Below, in pieces: positions 30,592 to 40,062 of a stretch of DNA of 64,000 nt. Position 1 is the first letter of the stretch, and every line of letters starts with the position of its first letter. Both the position numbers and the translations under genes were made by a program. This DNA is from Rhizobium herbae (GTDB lineage Bacteria; Pseudomonadota; Alphaproteobacteria; Rhizobiales; Rhizobiaceae). The notes beneath the pieces are model-generated. The model had not been told where the DNA came from. It did not search any database and saw nothing but the letters and a program-made list of their open reading frames with translations. The DNA is taken from positions 930,001 through 994,000 of the forward strand of contig NZ_JAGGJV010000001.1 of NCBI RefSeq assembly GCF_017873135.1, written 5' to 3'.

Positions 30592-30628
30592 CGCAGACAG
30601 TTTTCGAGAGGCTTTGGGAGGAGCGGAC

Positions 30629-32275
30629 ATGAAGACAGGCGGAGAATTGATCGTCGAGGCGCTGAAGGCAAACGGCGTCAGGCGGGTGTCCTGTGTGCCC
30701 GGCGAAAGCTATCTTGCCGTGCTCGATGCACTCTACGATACGGATATAGACGTGGTGGTCTGCCGTCAGGAGGGCGGAGCGGCGATGATGGCCGACGCCT
30801 GGGGCCGGCTGACAGGCGAGCCCGGCATCTGCATGGTGACGCGCGGTCCCGGCGCCATGAATGCGTCCGCCGGCCTGCACATCGCCCGGCAGGATTCGAT
30901 CCCGATGATCCTGTTCATCGGCCAGGTCCAGCGCGACGCCCGCGAGCGCGAAGCCTTTCAGGAAATCGAGTACCGCCGCGCCTTCACCGAAATCGCCAAA
31001 TGGGTCGGCGAGATCGACGATCCCGCCCGCATCCCCGAATTCGTCACCCGCGCCTTTTCGGTCGCCACCTCCGGCCGCCCCGGCCCGGTGGTCCTGACCC
31101 TGCCGGAAGACATGCTGACTCAGAAGACGGAGGCCGTATCCGCAAAGCCCTATCAACAGGTGGAAGGCCATCCCGGCCCGGGTCAACTAAACGCGCTGGA
31201 AGCCCTCCTCGCCAAGGCGCAACGGCCGATCGCCATCCTCGGCGGTACGCGCTGGAACGAACAGGCGGTCAGGCAGTTCCAGTCTTTTGCCGAGCGTTTC
31301 GACCTGCCGGTCGGCTGCTCCTTCCGCCGCCAGATGCTGTTCAATCATTTGCATCCGAATTATGCCGGAGACGTCGGTATCGGCATCAATCCGGCGCTGG
31401 CGAGGGAAATCCGCGACGCGGATCTCGTACTCCTGATCGGCGGGCGCTTTTCGGAAATGCCGTCTTCGGGCTACACGCTTCTTGACGTGCCCTACCCGCA
31501 CCAGACGCTGGTGCACGTCCATCCCGATCCCGGCGAACTCGGCCGCGTCTACCGCCCGGATTTGGCGATCGCCGCAGCGCCCGATGATTTCTCAGCGGCC
31601 CTTGAGACCCTGAAACCGGCGCAGCCACATCGTCAGTCCGAACGGACGGCAAGAATGCATCAGGCCTATCTGACCTGGTCGACTCCGCCGAAAACCGGCC
31701 CGGGCGACGTGCAGATGGGGCCGATCATGCGGTTCATCGAGGAAAATACCGCGGAAAACGCGATCTTTACCAATGGCGCTGGAAATTACGCGACCTGGCT
31801 GCATCGCTTCCACCGGTTTCGGCGTTTCAATACGCAGGCGGCGCCGACCTCGGGCTCGATGGGCTACGGCCTGCCTGCGGCAGTCGCGGCCAAACACCTA
31901 TTCCCCGACCGCGAGGTGATCTGCTTTGCCGGCGACGGCTGTTTCATGATGCACGGGCAGGAATTCGCCACCGCCGTCCGCTACCACCTGCCGATCATCA
32001 CGCTGGTCATCAACAACGGCATCTACGGCACGATCCGCATGCATCAGGAACGTGAATATCCGGGCCGGGTCAGCGGAACCGACCTGACCAATCCCGATTT
32101 CGCAGCCTTCGCCCGCGCCTATGGCGGCCATGGCGAACGGGTGGAGAAGACGGAAGAGTTCGCCGGCGCGTTCGAGCGGGCCCGCCAAAGCGGCAAACCG
32201 TCGATCATCGAGATCAGGCTCGATCCCGAGGCAATCACGCCGACGCGGACGCTGAGCCAGATCAGAAACGGTTAG
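30629..32275 (+). CDS. Thiamine diphosphate-dependent enzyme (acetolactate synthase-like)
   Basis: 548-residue ThDP enzyme with the usual three domains: N-terminal Pyr domain with catalytic Glu48 in CRQEGGAAMMADAWGRLTG, a central domain (about 190-320) and a C-terminal PP domain with the ThDP/Mg motif GDGCFMMHGQEF...NNGIYG. Closest in style to acetolactate synthase large subunits, but no regulatory small subunit is nearby and ilv genes are absent. Alternatives are a decarboxylase or carboligase for another 2-oxo acid. Ribosome site GGGAGGAG precedes the ATG. Confidence 0.85.
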   Translation: MKTGGELIVEALKANGVRRVSCVPGESYLAVLDALYDTDIDVVVCRQEGGAAMMADAWGRLTGEPGICMVTRGPGAMNASAGLHIARQDSIPMILFIGQVQRDAREREAFQEIEYRRAFTEIAKWVGEIDDPARIPEFVTRAFSVATSGRPGPVVLTLPEDMLTQKTEAVSAKPYQQVEGHPGPGQLNALEALLAKAQRPIAILGGTRWNEQAVRQFQSFAERFDLPVGCSFRRQMLFNHLHPNYAGDVGIGINPALAREIRDADLVLLIGGRFSEMPSSGYTLLDVPYPHQTLVHVHPDPGELGRVYRPDLAIAAAPDDFSAALETLKPAQPHRQSERTARMHQAYLTWSTPPKTGPGDVQMGPIMRFIEENTAENAIFTNGAGNYATWLHRFHRFRRFNTQAAPTSGSMGYGLPAAVAAKHLFPDREVICFAGDGCFMMHGQEFATAVRYHLPIITLVINNGIYGTIRMHQEREYPGRVSGTDLTNPDFAAFARAYGGHGERVEKTEEFAGAFERARQSGKPSIIEIRLDPEAITPTRTLSQIRNG

Positions 32276-32289
32276 ACACTGTGAATACA

Positions 32290-32325
32290 CGAACGGCGCG
32301 CAATCAGAAGAATGCGCGCCGTTCG
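32290..32325. terminator. Terminator hairpin between convergent genes
   Basis: A 13-bp stem (CGAACGGCGCGCA with TGCGCGCCGTTCG) and a 10-base loop, lying between the ThDP gene and the DUF442 gene, so it can serve both strands. The T-runs are poor. Confidence 0.6.
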
Positions 32326-32334
32326 CAAAATATC

Positions 32335-32673
32335 TCAGCCGCGAATGTGCTGGGTCTGCTGGTAGACATTGGTCGAACGGGCGCCTGAGCGGCAGTATCC
32401 GAGCATCGGACGCTCGAACGTATCCAGCGCATCGACCATTTCGCGCACGGCGTCCGCCGTCACGCCCATCGGGCCGACCGGAATATGGGTGATCTCAAGG
32501 CCGAGCTCCTTGGCACGGGCAGCGATCGTCTCGAACTGCGGCTGGTCCGGCTGCTCAAAATCCGGGCGATGGCAGACGATGGACTTGAACCCCAGCGCCT
32601 TGATCGCATCGAGGTCCTCGAGGGAAATCTGTCCGGTGACCGAATACTCATCGTTGATCTGGCGAATGTCCAT
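32335..32673 (-). CDS. TIGR01244/DUF442 family protein (phosphatase/sulfurtransferase-like)
   Basis: 112-residue cytoplasmic protein of the beta-lactamase-hydrolase-like N-domain family. The active-site loop reads GYCRSGARS (92-100, Cys94), like the CRSG(T/A)RS loop of its relatives, which are linked to sulfide or persulfide handling or act as tyrosine-phosphatase-like enzymes. SVTGQISLEDLDAIKALGFKSIVCHRPD is the family opening. The start MDIRQIND is preferred; between the AGGAAGG site and the ATG lies a run of nine C on the coding strand. Confidence 0.8.
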   Translation of the reverse strand: MDIRQINDEYSVTGQISLEDLDAIKALGFKSIVCHRPDFEQPDQPQFETIAARAKELGLEITHIPVGPMGVTADAVREMVDALDTFERPMLGYCRSGARSTNVYQQTQHIRG

Positions 32674-32751
32674 GGGGGGGGGTGCCTTCCTCAAAATAAT
32701 GCCCGGACTGATGTAAGACCGGCAGCCTGACGCGTCAATTGGAAAGGCGGC

Positions 32752-33606
32752 TTAGCGGATCTGGAAAGCCAGCGCGTAGTCGATCGCCTCACCGGGTTGA
32801 AGCATCGGCATTTCGCCGGCCGCCGCCAGTTCGGTACGCTTCGCGATCCGGTGCGAAACAGGCTCGATGCTGATGACGTCGGCAGAACCGCGCTGGCATC
32901 GCCACATCTGCAGGAACGGTAATCTCGCCGTGGAAAACCGGACGATCAGCGAGCGGTCGGACAGGGCATCGAATGGCCCGAGCGCCACCTGCGCCCAGCC
33001 GTCTTCCGCCGCCGGCGCGGCAGGCACGCAGAAATGCGCGCTTTCCCCCTCGCCGAATCGCCATGGACGCGGCTCGCCACCAAACATCGCCCCCGTGATA
33101 TGAGTGCCATCGCCGAGCAGCCAGCCGCCGATGTTGATGTGATACATCAGCATCGGGGCAAACGGCGCATCTCCGGTGTTAGTGATTCGGTCCGAAAGCA
33201 TGACCTCTGCCGTGTCGGCGCTGACGGTCCATCGCCGGGAGACGCGCGCCACGCCGCCACTCGCAAGCCGAACTTCGGTTTCGGCGAAACATCCGGGCCA
33301 CTCGCCCGCTGCCGGCATCTCCGTTCGCCCGACCGGTGTCCCGCACAGCGAACCATGCAATGGGAACATTCGAACGTCCCCATCTCCGTCGACCGGCTCG
33401 GGATGACGAATATGGTCCGGGCCACAGGTGAAGAAGAAACCCTGCAGTGCATGGTCGATGCGCTTGTCTCCATCCGATGGGACCGCGATGCCCGGCGAAA
33501 TATCGACGCCGTCGACAGCGAAGGCGCCGATATCCAGCGCGGATTGCCGATCAAGAAGGATCTGGAAGTCGCCATCGCGTACACCACCGGATATCGTGAT
33601 CGGCAT
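32752..33606 (-). CDS. Aldose-1-epimerase-like protein (DUF4432)
   Basis: 284-residue galactose-mutarotase-like beta-sandwich protein. Recognisable stretches: GFFFTCGPDHIRHPEPVDGDG, FPLHGSLCGTPVG, and MLMYHINIGGWLLG, which hold the His residues typical of this superfamily. It probably acts on a sugar or a sugar acid; substrate unknown. Start at ATG 33606 with GGGGGGAG upstream. No sugar-catabolic genes are adjacent. Confidence 0.75.
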   Translation of the reverse strand: MPITISGGVRDGDFQILLDRQSALDIGAFAVDGVDISPGIAVPSDGDKRIDHALQGFFFTCGPDHIRHPEPVDGDGDVRMFPLHGSLCGTPVGRTEMPAAGEWPGCFAETEVRLASGGVARVSRRWTVSADTAEVMLSDRITNTGDAPFAPMLMYHINIGGWLLGDGTHITGAMFGGEPRPWRFGEGESAHFCVPAAPAAEDGWAQVALGPFDALSDRSLIVRFSTARLPFLQMWRCQRGSADVISIEPVSHRIAKRTELAAAGEMPMLQPGEAIDYALAFQIR

Positions 33607-33821
33607 TGCGCTCCCCCCACTGCTTTCCACCGGCGGAAGCCAGCGGAAATCCATCAGCAGAAACTACCGCAAAGAAAGTCGCGCATCACCTGCCTGAAGC
33701 CGTCAAGCCACAGAATTCGAATGATTTTAGGGAACTGTTCATAATGAATTCAGTTTATTCATATTACCGTCCCATTTGATTTGTACGCCCCGAGTTCAAC
33801 TGCCAGACAACAGGTTTCACC

Positions 33822-35198
33822 GTGACGTTCGTTTTCAAGACCGGCTTTGCCCTTTTTGCCGCCGCCAGCGTGTTCGCACTTGCCTCCGCCGCCAAGGCGC
33901 AGGACAGCGTCGCCCGCCTGCCCGCCGATGCGGTTCTGGTGACACCGCAGGGTGAAATCCTCGATTACATTCCGGAATCCGGCGACGTGCAGATGATGCG
34001 CGACCGGCGCGGCCGCACCGTTCTGGTCGATGCCTGGGGCAATGTCGTTGCGACCGTCATGGGATCCGGCCGCCAGCGCGAGCCCGTGCGCCGCCGCGAG
34101 GTGAACCGCGACGTCTATACCAATCCGGATTACGGCTATTCCGATCCCGCCTTTACCGACCAGGGCTTTTCCCAGCCCGGCGATGTGACCGGCTCAATTC
34201 AGGATTTCCGCAATGCCGCGCCGCCGAACGTCGAGCGCCAGGAATTGCCGACCAGCCTTCCACTGGAGGACGAGAACGACATGGCGGCGCTGCCGCCGGA
34301 GGAAAACACACAGCCACGCCAGACTCTGCCCCCAGCAACGCAGATCACCAAGAAATCGAGCGCCGAGATCACTGCGCTGCAGGTCTTTCTCGACCGCGAG
34401 GGTTTCTCTCCGGGCGTGATCGACGGCAAGACCGGCTCGAACGTCACCAAGGCGATCGAAGCCTGGCAGCAGGCAACCGGCGAGACGCTGGATCCGAACA
34501 ACACCGACGACATTCTCGAGCGCCTGCGTTTCACCGGCGGGCTGCCGATCACCACCTACACGATCACCGCGGCGGATGCCGCCGGCCCCTATGTCGCCTC
34601 CATCCCGGAAGACTACGCCCACAAGGCGGCGCTTCCGCACCTCTCCTTCACCTCGACGACGGAGATGCTCGGCGAGAAATTCCACATGGACGAGACCTAT
34701 CTGCGCGAACTCAATCCCGGCGTCGATTTCACCATTCCAGGCACCATCATCAAGGTGATCAACCCCGGCGAAATGAAAAAGGGCAAGGTGACACGCATCG
34801 TCGCCGACAAGTACCGCAAGCAGGTCTTTGCCTATGACGAGGCTGGAACACTGATAGCAGCCTATCCGGCGACGATCGGCTCGTCCGACACACCGTCACC
34901 CTCGGGCACTGTGCAGGTCGATCGCATCGCTTTCGATCCCGGCTACACCTACAATCCGAAGATCAACTTCAAGCAGGGCGAAAACGACCAGATCCTGACG
35001 CTGCAGCCCGGCCCGAACGGCCCGGTCGGCACGGTCTGGATCGCCCTGTCGAAGCCGACCTACGGCATCCATGGAACACCTGAGCCGTCGAAGATCGGCA
35101 AGACCCAGAGCCATGGCTGCGTGCGCCTGACCAATTGGGATGCAACGGAACTCGCCAAGATGGTCAGCGTCGGCACGACCGTCGAATTTCTGGACTGA
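33822..35198 (+). CDS. L,D-transpeptidase (YkuD) with peptidoglycan-binding domain
   Basis: 458-residue exported enzyme making 3-3 cross-links or attaching proteins to peptidoglycan, important for polar growth in Rhizobiales. Signal peptide about 1-27 (ends AAKAQDS). Acidic/Pro-rich linker (about 80-175), peptidoglycan-binding domain (about 180-240, ALQVFLDREGFSPGVIDG), then the YkuD domain with YGIHGTPEP and SHGCVRL (430-436, catalytic Cys433). Start is GTG. Full length with all motifs intact. Confidence 0.9.
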   Translation: MTFVFKTGFALFAAASVFALASAAKAQDSVARLPADAVLVTPQGEILDYIPESGDVQMMRDRRGRTVLVDAWGNVVATVMGSGRQREPVRRREVNRDVYTNPDYGYSDPAFTDQGFSQPGDVTGSIQDFRNAAPPNVERQELPTSLPLEDENDMAALPPEENTQPRQTLPPATQITKKSSAEITALQVFLDREGFSPGVIDGKTGSNVTKAIEAWQQATGETLDPNNTDDILERLRFTGGLPITTYTITAADAAGPYVASIPEDYAHKAALPHLSFTSTTEMLGEKFHMDETYLRELNPGVDFTIPGTIIKVINPGEMKKGKVTRIVADKYRKQVFAYDEAGTLIAAYPATIGSSDTPSPSGTVQVDRIAFDPGYTYNPKINFKQGENDQILTLQPGPNGPVGTVWIALSKPTYGIHGTPEPSKIGKTQSHGCVRLTNWDATELAKMVSVGTTVEFLD

Positions 35199-35386
35199 CG
35201 TGAAAAAATCGCAGCTTATCCCCTATTTGGGGGAGTGACGAAGGCTGAATGCTGTTGAGAATAAAGGGGCTTGGATCTGCGATCAAACCGCAGCCGGGCA
35301 CCTTCAGTACGAAAACATTCTCCGGGACGCGTCTGCGGTTCGGATACCTGGATATTAAGGTACTTTTCTCGCGAAGACGGAAATCA

Positions 35387-35425
35387 AGGTCGTGGCGTTG
35401 AGCTTGGAAGCGCGCCACGACTTTT
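35387..35425 (+). terminator. Hairpin with T-run; possible end of an sRNA
   Basis: GTCGTGGCG (35389-35397) pairs with CGCCACGAC (35413-35421), followed by a short T-run. It lies 190 bases beyond the L,D-transpeptidase stop and 124 before the next gene, in a 350-base gap with no ORF. It could end a long 3'-UTR or a separate small RNA starting around 35230-35280; no clear promoter was identified. Confidence 0.45.
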
Positions 35426-35548
35426 TCGTGTCTACAGACATCGCCGGGGTTCATGACCTCATCAGATATTGTCATTAAAAAACATTGCCGCAATGCTCTA
35501 TCTGTCGGAGAACATGAAGACCAATTCCGACAGACGAGGAATGCCGTG

Positions 35549-36838
35549 ATGGCCGCCGAACGCACCCTTCCCAACCTCTGGCATGCAACGGCGCCCGCAG
35601 CCCCCGACACAAGGCCACTCTCGGCCGACATCAGCGTCGATGTCGCGGTGATCGGCGGCGGCTTCACCGGACTTTCGGCAGCGCTGCATCTGGCGGAAAA
35701 GGGCGTCACAGTCGCGGTCGCCGAGGCGAAGATGATCGGCTTCGGCGGCTCCGGCCGCAATGTCGGCCTCGTCAATGCCGGCATGTGGACCAAGCCGGAA
35801 GACCTGATCGCGACGCTCGGCGCCGAGGTCGGCACGCGGCTGCTGACCGAACTGGGCGACGGGCCGTCACTGGTCTACCAGCTTGTCGAAAAACACGGCA
35901 TTTCCTGTGAAGCCGTTCGCAACGGCACCCTGCATCTCGCCGTCGGCCCCGAGGGGCTCAAGGACATCCAGGATCGCGAGCGCCAGTGGAAAGCATTCGG
36001 TGCTCCGGTGGAAGTGGTGGGGGCGGACCGTGCCGGCGAATTGACTGGCGCCCCGGGTTTCGCCGGCGCCCTGCTCGACCGGCGGGCAGGCACGATCCAG
36101 CCGCTTGCCTATGCCCGCGGCCTTGCCCGCGCGGCGCTTGCCGCCGGCGCGCAGATCTACACCGAAACGCCGCTGCGCTCCGCCGAACGCAAGGGCGATC
36201 TCTGGAAGCTGACTGTGGGAGGCGGCACGATATCAGCCAGATCCGTCATCGTCGCCACCAATGCCTATGGCGACATGCTCAGCCGGACGCCCTGGACGTC
36301 CTATACCCAGGAACTGACGATCCTGCCCTACTTCCAGTTCGCCACGAACCCACTGTCGGACAACATCGCCCGGAGCATCCTGCCCGAGCGGCAAGGCTGC
36401 TGGGACACGGGTCTGGTCATGACCTCGTTCCGCATGGACCAGCAGAACCGGCTGATCTTCGGCAGCGTCGGCCGTCTCGATGCCCTGGCGGAAGGCACGC
36501 ATCGGGGTTTTGCCGAGCGCTCGCTACGCAAGCTTTTCCCGGCGATCGGCGATTTCCGTTTCGAATACTGGTGGGACGGCCGGATCGGCATGACGACCAA
36601 CAACCTGCCGCAGATGCATGTCATGGCGCCGAACGTCTTTTCGATCAGCGGTTACAACGGACGCGGCATCGCGCCGGGCACAGTCTTCGGCCGTGCGCTG
36701 GCCAACCATGTCACGGGTGAACCGAACGCCCTGCCGCTTGCGGAAACAGCACTGACGCCGGATCCATGGCGCAACCTCAAGTCGGCCTTCTACCATGCCG
36801 GCGCACAGGCCAAGCATTTCATCGACCGCAGGTTTTAG
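35549..36838 (+). CDS. FAD-dependent oxidoreductase, gamma-glutamylputrescine oxidase-like
   Basis: 429-residue DAO-family flavoprotein. VAVIGGGFTGLSAALHLAEKG (about 32-52) is a full FAD-binding motif; GFGGSGRNVGLVNAGMW and a C-terminal SISGYNGRGIAPGTVFGRALA match PuuB/OrdL-type oxidases. Expected reaction: oxidation of a (gamma-glutamylated) amine to aldehyde plus H2O2 and ammonia. The context agrees: an aldehyde dehydrogenase, a glutamine-synthetase-like ligase and a permease lie 3-9 kb downstream on the other strand. Confidence 0.8.
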   Translation: MAAERTLPNLWHATAPAAPDTRPLSADISVDVAVIGGGFTGLSAALHLAEKGVTVAVAEAKMIGFGGSGRNVGLVNAGMWTKPEDLIATLGAEVGTRLLTELGDGPSLVYQLVEKHGISCEAVRNGTLHLAVGPEGLKDIQDRERQWKAFGAPVEVVGADRAGELTGAPGFAGALLDRRAGTIQPLAYARGLARAALAAGAQIYTETPLRSAERKGDLWKLTVGGGTISARSVIVATNAYGDMLSRTPWTSYTQELTILPYFQFATNPLSDNIARSILPERQGCWDTGLVMTSFRMDQQNRLIFGSVGRLDALAEGTHRGFAERSLRKLFPAIGDFRFEYWWDGRIGMTTNNLPQMHVMAPNVFSISGYNGRGIAPGTVFGRALANHVTGEPNALPLAETALTPDPWRNLKSAFYHAGAQAKHFIDRRF

Positions 36839-36909
36839 AGCCCTTCAATACAAAAACGCCGCGCGAAAAACGCACGGCGCTGAAATCATCCAATGCCTTG
36901 CCTTGATCT

Positions 36910-37602
36910 TCAGGCGGCGCGACGCATGCCGCGCGTAAGCCTGAGCGGAACCAGCTTGCGCACCTCGTCGCCGAAAGCGCGCGCATTCTCGCAGGCCTTG
37001 TCGAGATTGCTGACCCGGTTCGGGTCCATCGTCTGCAAGGTGCCACCACAGTCGAAAATATCACGGAACGCCGCCCGCTCGATGATCGGCGTATCGAGCA
37101 CGGGGACCGAGCGCTCGGAGAGCAGCTGCTTGACCACCTGCAGCGCCCGCGTCGTCACCAGCGAATTGACGCGGGTCAGCACGACGGAGTGGTTGATGCG
37201 GATGCCTGCCTTTTCCTCGAGATAGCCGAGCAGTTCGAGAACCTGGGCGCCGCCCTTGGCATCCATGGCACAGCCCTGGATCGGGATCATCACGTGATCG
37301 GACAGGCCGATGGCGGTCGCCATCAGCGTGTTGCGGGCGCCAGCCAGATCGATGATGAAATAGTCGGTTCCCACCCGGTTTTCGCTGATGTGGCCCTGAA
37401 TCGACGCCATCGTCACATGGGAAATTACCTCGACATTCGGGACCTTGCCGGAAATATCGTGCCAGTGGGAAATCCAGTGCTGCGGATCGGCGTCGAGAAT
37501 GGTGACGCGCGCGCCGTGTCGCGCAAGTTCCGTCGCCAGGATCAAGGCGGCGGTCGTCTTGCCCGCGCCGCCCTTGGTGTTTGCAAATGTAATGACTGGC
37601 AT
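36910..37602 (-). CDS. ParA/VirC1-like ATPase (copy 1)
   Basis: 230-residue MinD/ParA-type ATPase starting MPVITFANTKGGAGKTT with deviant Walker A at 10-17 and DADPQ at about 38-42. Shared with copy 2: PIQGCAMDAKG, VVLTRVNS, LDTPIIERAAFRDIF. It lacks the N-terminal HTH of plasmid ParA and has no ParB nearby, so it is an orphan ATPase like VirC1 or chromosomal relatives of unknown role in protein or complex positioning. Start chosen at ATG 37602; the open frame upstream has no similarity to copy 2. Confidence 0.82.
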   Translation of the reverse strand: MPVITFANTKGGAGKTTAALILATELARHGARVTILDADPQHWISHWHDISGKVPNVEVISHVTMASIQGHISENRVGTDYFIIDLAGARNTLMATAIGLSDHVMIPIQGCAMDAKGGAQVLELLGYLEEKAGIRINHSVVLTRVNSLVTTRALQVVKQLLSERSVPVLDTPIIERAAFRDIFDCGGTLQTMDPNRVSNLDKACENARAFGDEVRKLVPLRLTRGMRRAA

Positions 37603-37806
37603 GTCTGTCCCTGTCTGAAAAGAAATCCGAGCCCCGGCATGGCTCCCGCAAGACGCAAAATCCATCGCGCTTCGGTTAATCAAATCTTTCAGATCGTGGT
37701 TAACAAAGACTGAAGACACCCCTCCCGAGAATTAACGATTGTCGATCCGCAGATGTATGCAAATCGCTCAAGGAGATGACGATAAATGTCTGTCGAACTT
37801 AAGGAA

Positions 37807-38616
37807 TCAGCGATCCGCGTGCACTGTATCGAGCTGGAACGCCTGAGCGGGACGCGGCGTCAACGGATGCTCGAAGGCCTTTTGCGATAGGGGCACATCC
37901 GCCGGCGCCCTCTGACACATCCGGGCAAAGGGGCCGCTCGATTGGGGATGCGCCGGTGCCGCCACGAGGCGCTGCACTTCCAGCGCCAGACTCTGCATGT
38001 TTCGCTGCGCTTTTGCCAGATTGCTGACCCTTGCTTCATCGATCGTATAGAGCGTTCCGCCATGCTCGAACATGTCGCGATAGGCGCTGCGCTCGATGAT
38101 CGGCGTATCGAGGAGCGCGATATTGCGGCTGGCCAGAAGCGCCTTGACGCTGCGCAGGGCGCGCGTCGTCACGAAAGAACTGACACGGGTCAGGACAACG
38201 GCATGATTGATATGGCTGCGCGCATTGCTTTCCACCTGCCCGATGAGGTCGAGCACATGTGCAGCGCCCTGCGCATCCATGGCACATCCCTGCACGGGAA
38301 TGAGAACGAGATCGGAAAGACCGGCGGCCAGCGCAATCAGCGCGTCGCGCGCGCCGGACAGGTCGATGATGATGTGGGTGGCCTGATCTTGCTGTGCACG
38401 CAGATTGCCGCCGAGATTGGCGAATGTGATGCCGGTCACCACGTATATGGCGTCTACCGCACCGGGCAACCGATGCCACTTGGCTGCGAACGCAAGGGGA
38501 TCGCAATCAAAAAGGACGACCTTCTCACCCTTCTGCGCAAACTCCATGGCCAGAAGCAATGCAACTGTCGTCTTTCCGGCCCCGCCCTTGGCGTTCGCAA
38601 TTGAAATTACAGTCAT
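37807..38616 (-). CDS. ParA/VirC1-like ATPase (copy 2)
   Basis: 269-residue paralogue of the neighbouring ATPase: MTVISIANAKGGAGKTT with Walker A at 10-17, DCDPL, PVQGCAMDAQG, VVLTRVSSFVTTRALRSVK, LDTPIIERSAYRDMFEHGGTL. It differs by a C-terminal tail of about 45 residues (from about 225) rich in Pro, Ala and Gln. The two genes are separated by 204 bases and probably arose by tandem duplication. Start at ATG 38616 aligns with copy 1. Confidence 0.82.
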   Translation of the reverse strand: MTVISIANAKGGAGKTTVALLLAMEFAQKGEKVVLFDCDPLAFAAKWHRLPGAVDAIYVVTGITFANLGGNLRAQQDQATHIIIDLSGARDALIALAAGLSDLVLIPVQGCAMDAQGAAHVLDLIGQVESNARSHINHAVVLTRVSSFVTTRALRSVKALLASRNIALLDTPIIERSAYRDMFEHGGTLYTIDEARVSNLAKAQRNMQSLALEVQRLVAAPAHPQSSGPFARMCQRAPADVPLSQKAFEHPLTPRPAQAFQLDTVHADR

Positions 38617-38837
38617 ATGATTCCTGCCGGCACGCCGCAGCTGCCATTGCCTTCTGCCGACTCCATTCGCGAAACAGCGGTCTCCAACATCAGCCTTGCA
38701 AAACAGCGTTAACGAAGGGGAAACGAACACCCGAATTCATGCGCTCCATGACACTTCGGTGACAATTTTACGACAAAACTGCACAAGGGAAAGTAGCATT
38801 TTACATGATGGAATTTTTATTAGCCGGAAAATGAAAA

Positions 38838-38905
38838 ATGGAGCCGGCCACGGGAGCCGGCTCCATTCCAGGAAGCAATCAAAACCGCCATCGCGACGGC
38901 GGTTT
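38838..38905 (-). terminator. Two tandem hairpins ending the Fe-ADH/ALDH operon
   Basis: Hairpin one: AATGGAGCCGGC (38838-38849) with GCCGGCTCCATT (38856-38867). Hairpin two: AAACCGCC (38882-38889) with GGCGGTTT (38898-38905). On the minus strand they follow the alcohol dehydrogenase stop, and the second exits into a T-rich stretch. Confidence 0.7.
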
Positions 38906-38913
38906 GCGCAGGG

Positions 38914-40059
38914 TCAGATGCAATCGTGGAACAACTGCTTGGCAGCATCGAGCGTCAGCTCGACCGGATTGCCGCCCGCCGTCGGATCGACGATCGCCAT
39001 GGCGGCCATCTCGTCGATACGGTCCGTGCCCACGCCAAGCGCCGACAGCTTGTCCGGAACGCTCAGTTCCTCCCGCAGCTTCAATACATAGTCATAGAAG
39101 CCGTCGAAGCCGCCGGCAATGCCCAGATAGGCCGCCGCCATACCGATCTTGCTCTCGATCGCCGGACGATTGAAGCGCAGCACCGGCGGCATGACGACGG
39201 CATTGGTCATCCCATGATGGGTGTTGTAGATGGCGCCGACCGGGTGCGACAGCGAGTGGATGGCGCCGAGACCCTTCTGGAAGGCGACGGCGCCCATGGC
39301 CGCGGCCGACATCATATGGGCGCGCGCTTCGATATCCGTTCCGTCCTTGTAGGCGCGGGGCAGGTATTCCTTGACCAGCCGCAGGCCTTCGAGCGCGATG
39401 CCGGCCGACATCGGATGGTAGAACGGCGAGGAATAGGCTTCCAGGCAATGGGCAAACGCATCCATGCCGGTGCCCGCGGTGATCACCTTTGGCATGCCGA
39501 CCGTCAGCTCCGGATCGCAGATCGTGATCGCCGGCAGGAACTTCGGATGAAAGATCACCTTCTTGGTGTGTGTTTCGGAGTTGGTGATGACCGAGGCGCG
39601 GCCGACTTCCGAGCCGGTACCGGCCGTCGTCGGCACGGCGATGATCGGGGCAATGCCCTCGACGCTGGCGCGCGTCCACCAGTCGCCGATATCTTCAAAG
39701 TCCCAGACAGGGCGCGTCTGCCCCGCCATGAAGGCGACGCACTTGCCGAGATCGAGGCCCGAGCCGCCGCCAAAGGCGATGACGCCGTCATGGCCGCCCG
39801 CCTTGAAGGCCTTGACGCCAGCCTCGAGATTGACGTCGGTCGGGTTGCTGTCGACATCGGCGAACAACGCACGGCCAAGACCAGCGGCGTCGAGGATGTC
39901 GAGCGCGTTCTGGGTGATCGGCATGGGCGCCAGGCCACGGTCGGTGATCAGCAGCGGCTTCTTGATCCCCAGCGCCTTGCAATGGTCGGCGAGTTCCTTG
40001 ATACGGCCGGCTCCGAACTTGATGGATGTCGGATAGCTCCAGTTGGCTGTGATGGTCAT
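38914..40059 (-). CDS. Iron-containing alcohol dehydrogenase
   Basis: Group III NAD-dependent alcohol dehydrogenase, 381 aa. N-terminal nucleotide domain with GGGSGLDLGKCVA and PTTAGTGSEVGRASVIT; metal-binding C-terminal domain with GTGMDAFAHCLEAY and GAIHSLSHPVGAIYNTHHG, which supply the Asp and His ligands. It lies 3 bases after the aldehyde dehydrogenase on the same strand. In this context it could reduce or oxidise an aldehyde/alcohol intermediate of amine breakdown. Confidence 0.9.
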   Translation of the reverse strand: MTITANWSYPTSIKFGAGRIKELADHCKALGIKKPLLITDRGLAPMPITQNALDILDAAGLGRALFADVDSNPTDVNLEAGVKAFKAGGHDGVIAFGGGSGLDLGKCVAFMAGQTRPVWDFEDIGDWWTRASVEGIAPIIAVPTTAGTGSEVGRASVITNSETHTKKVIFHPKFLPAITICDPELTVGMPKVITAGTGMDAFAHCLEAYSSPFYHPMSAGIALEGLRLVKEYLPRAYKDGTDIEARAHMMSAAAMGAVAFQKGLGAIHSLSHPVGAIYNTHHGMTNAVVMPPVLRFNRPAIESKIGMAAAYLGIAGGFDGFYDYVLKLREELSVPDKLSALGVGTDRIDEMAAMAIVDPTAGGNPVELTLDAAKQLFHDCI

Positions 40060-40062
40060 CGG

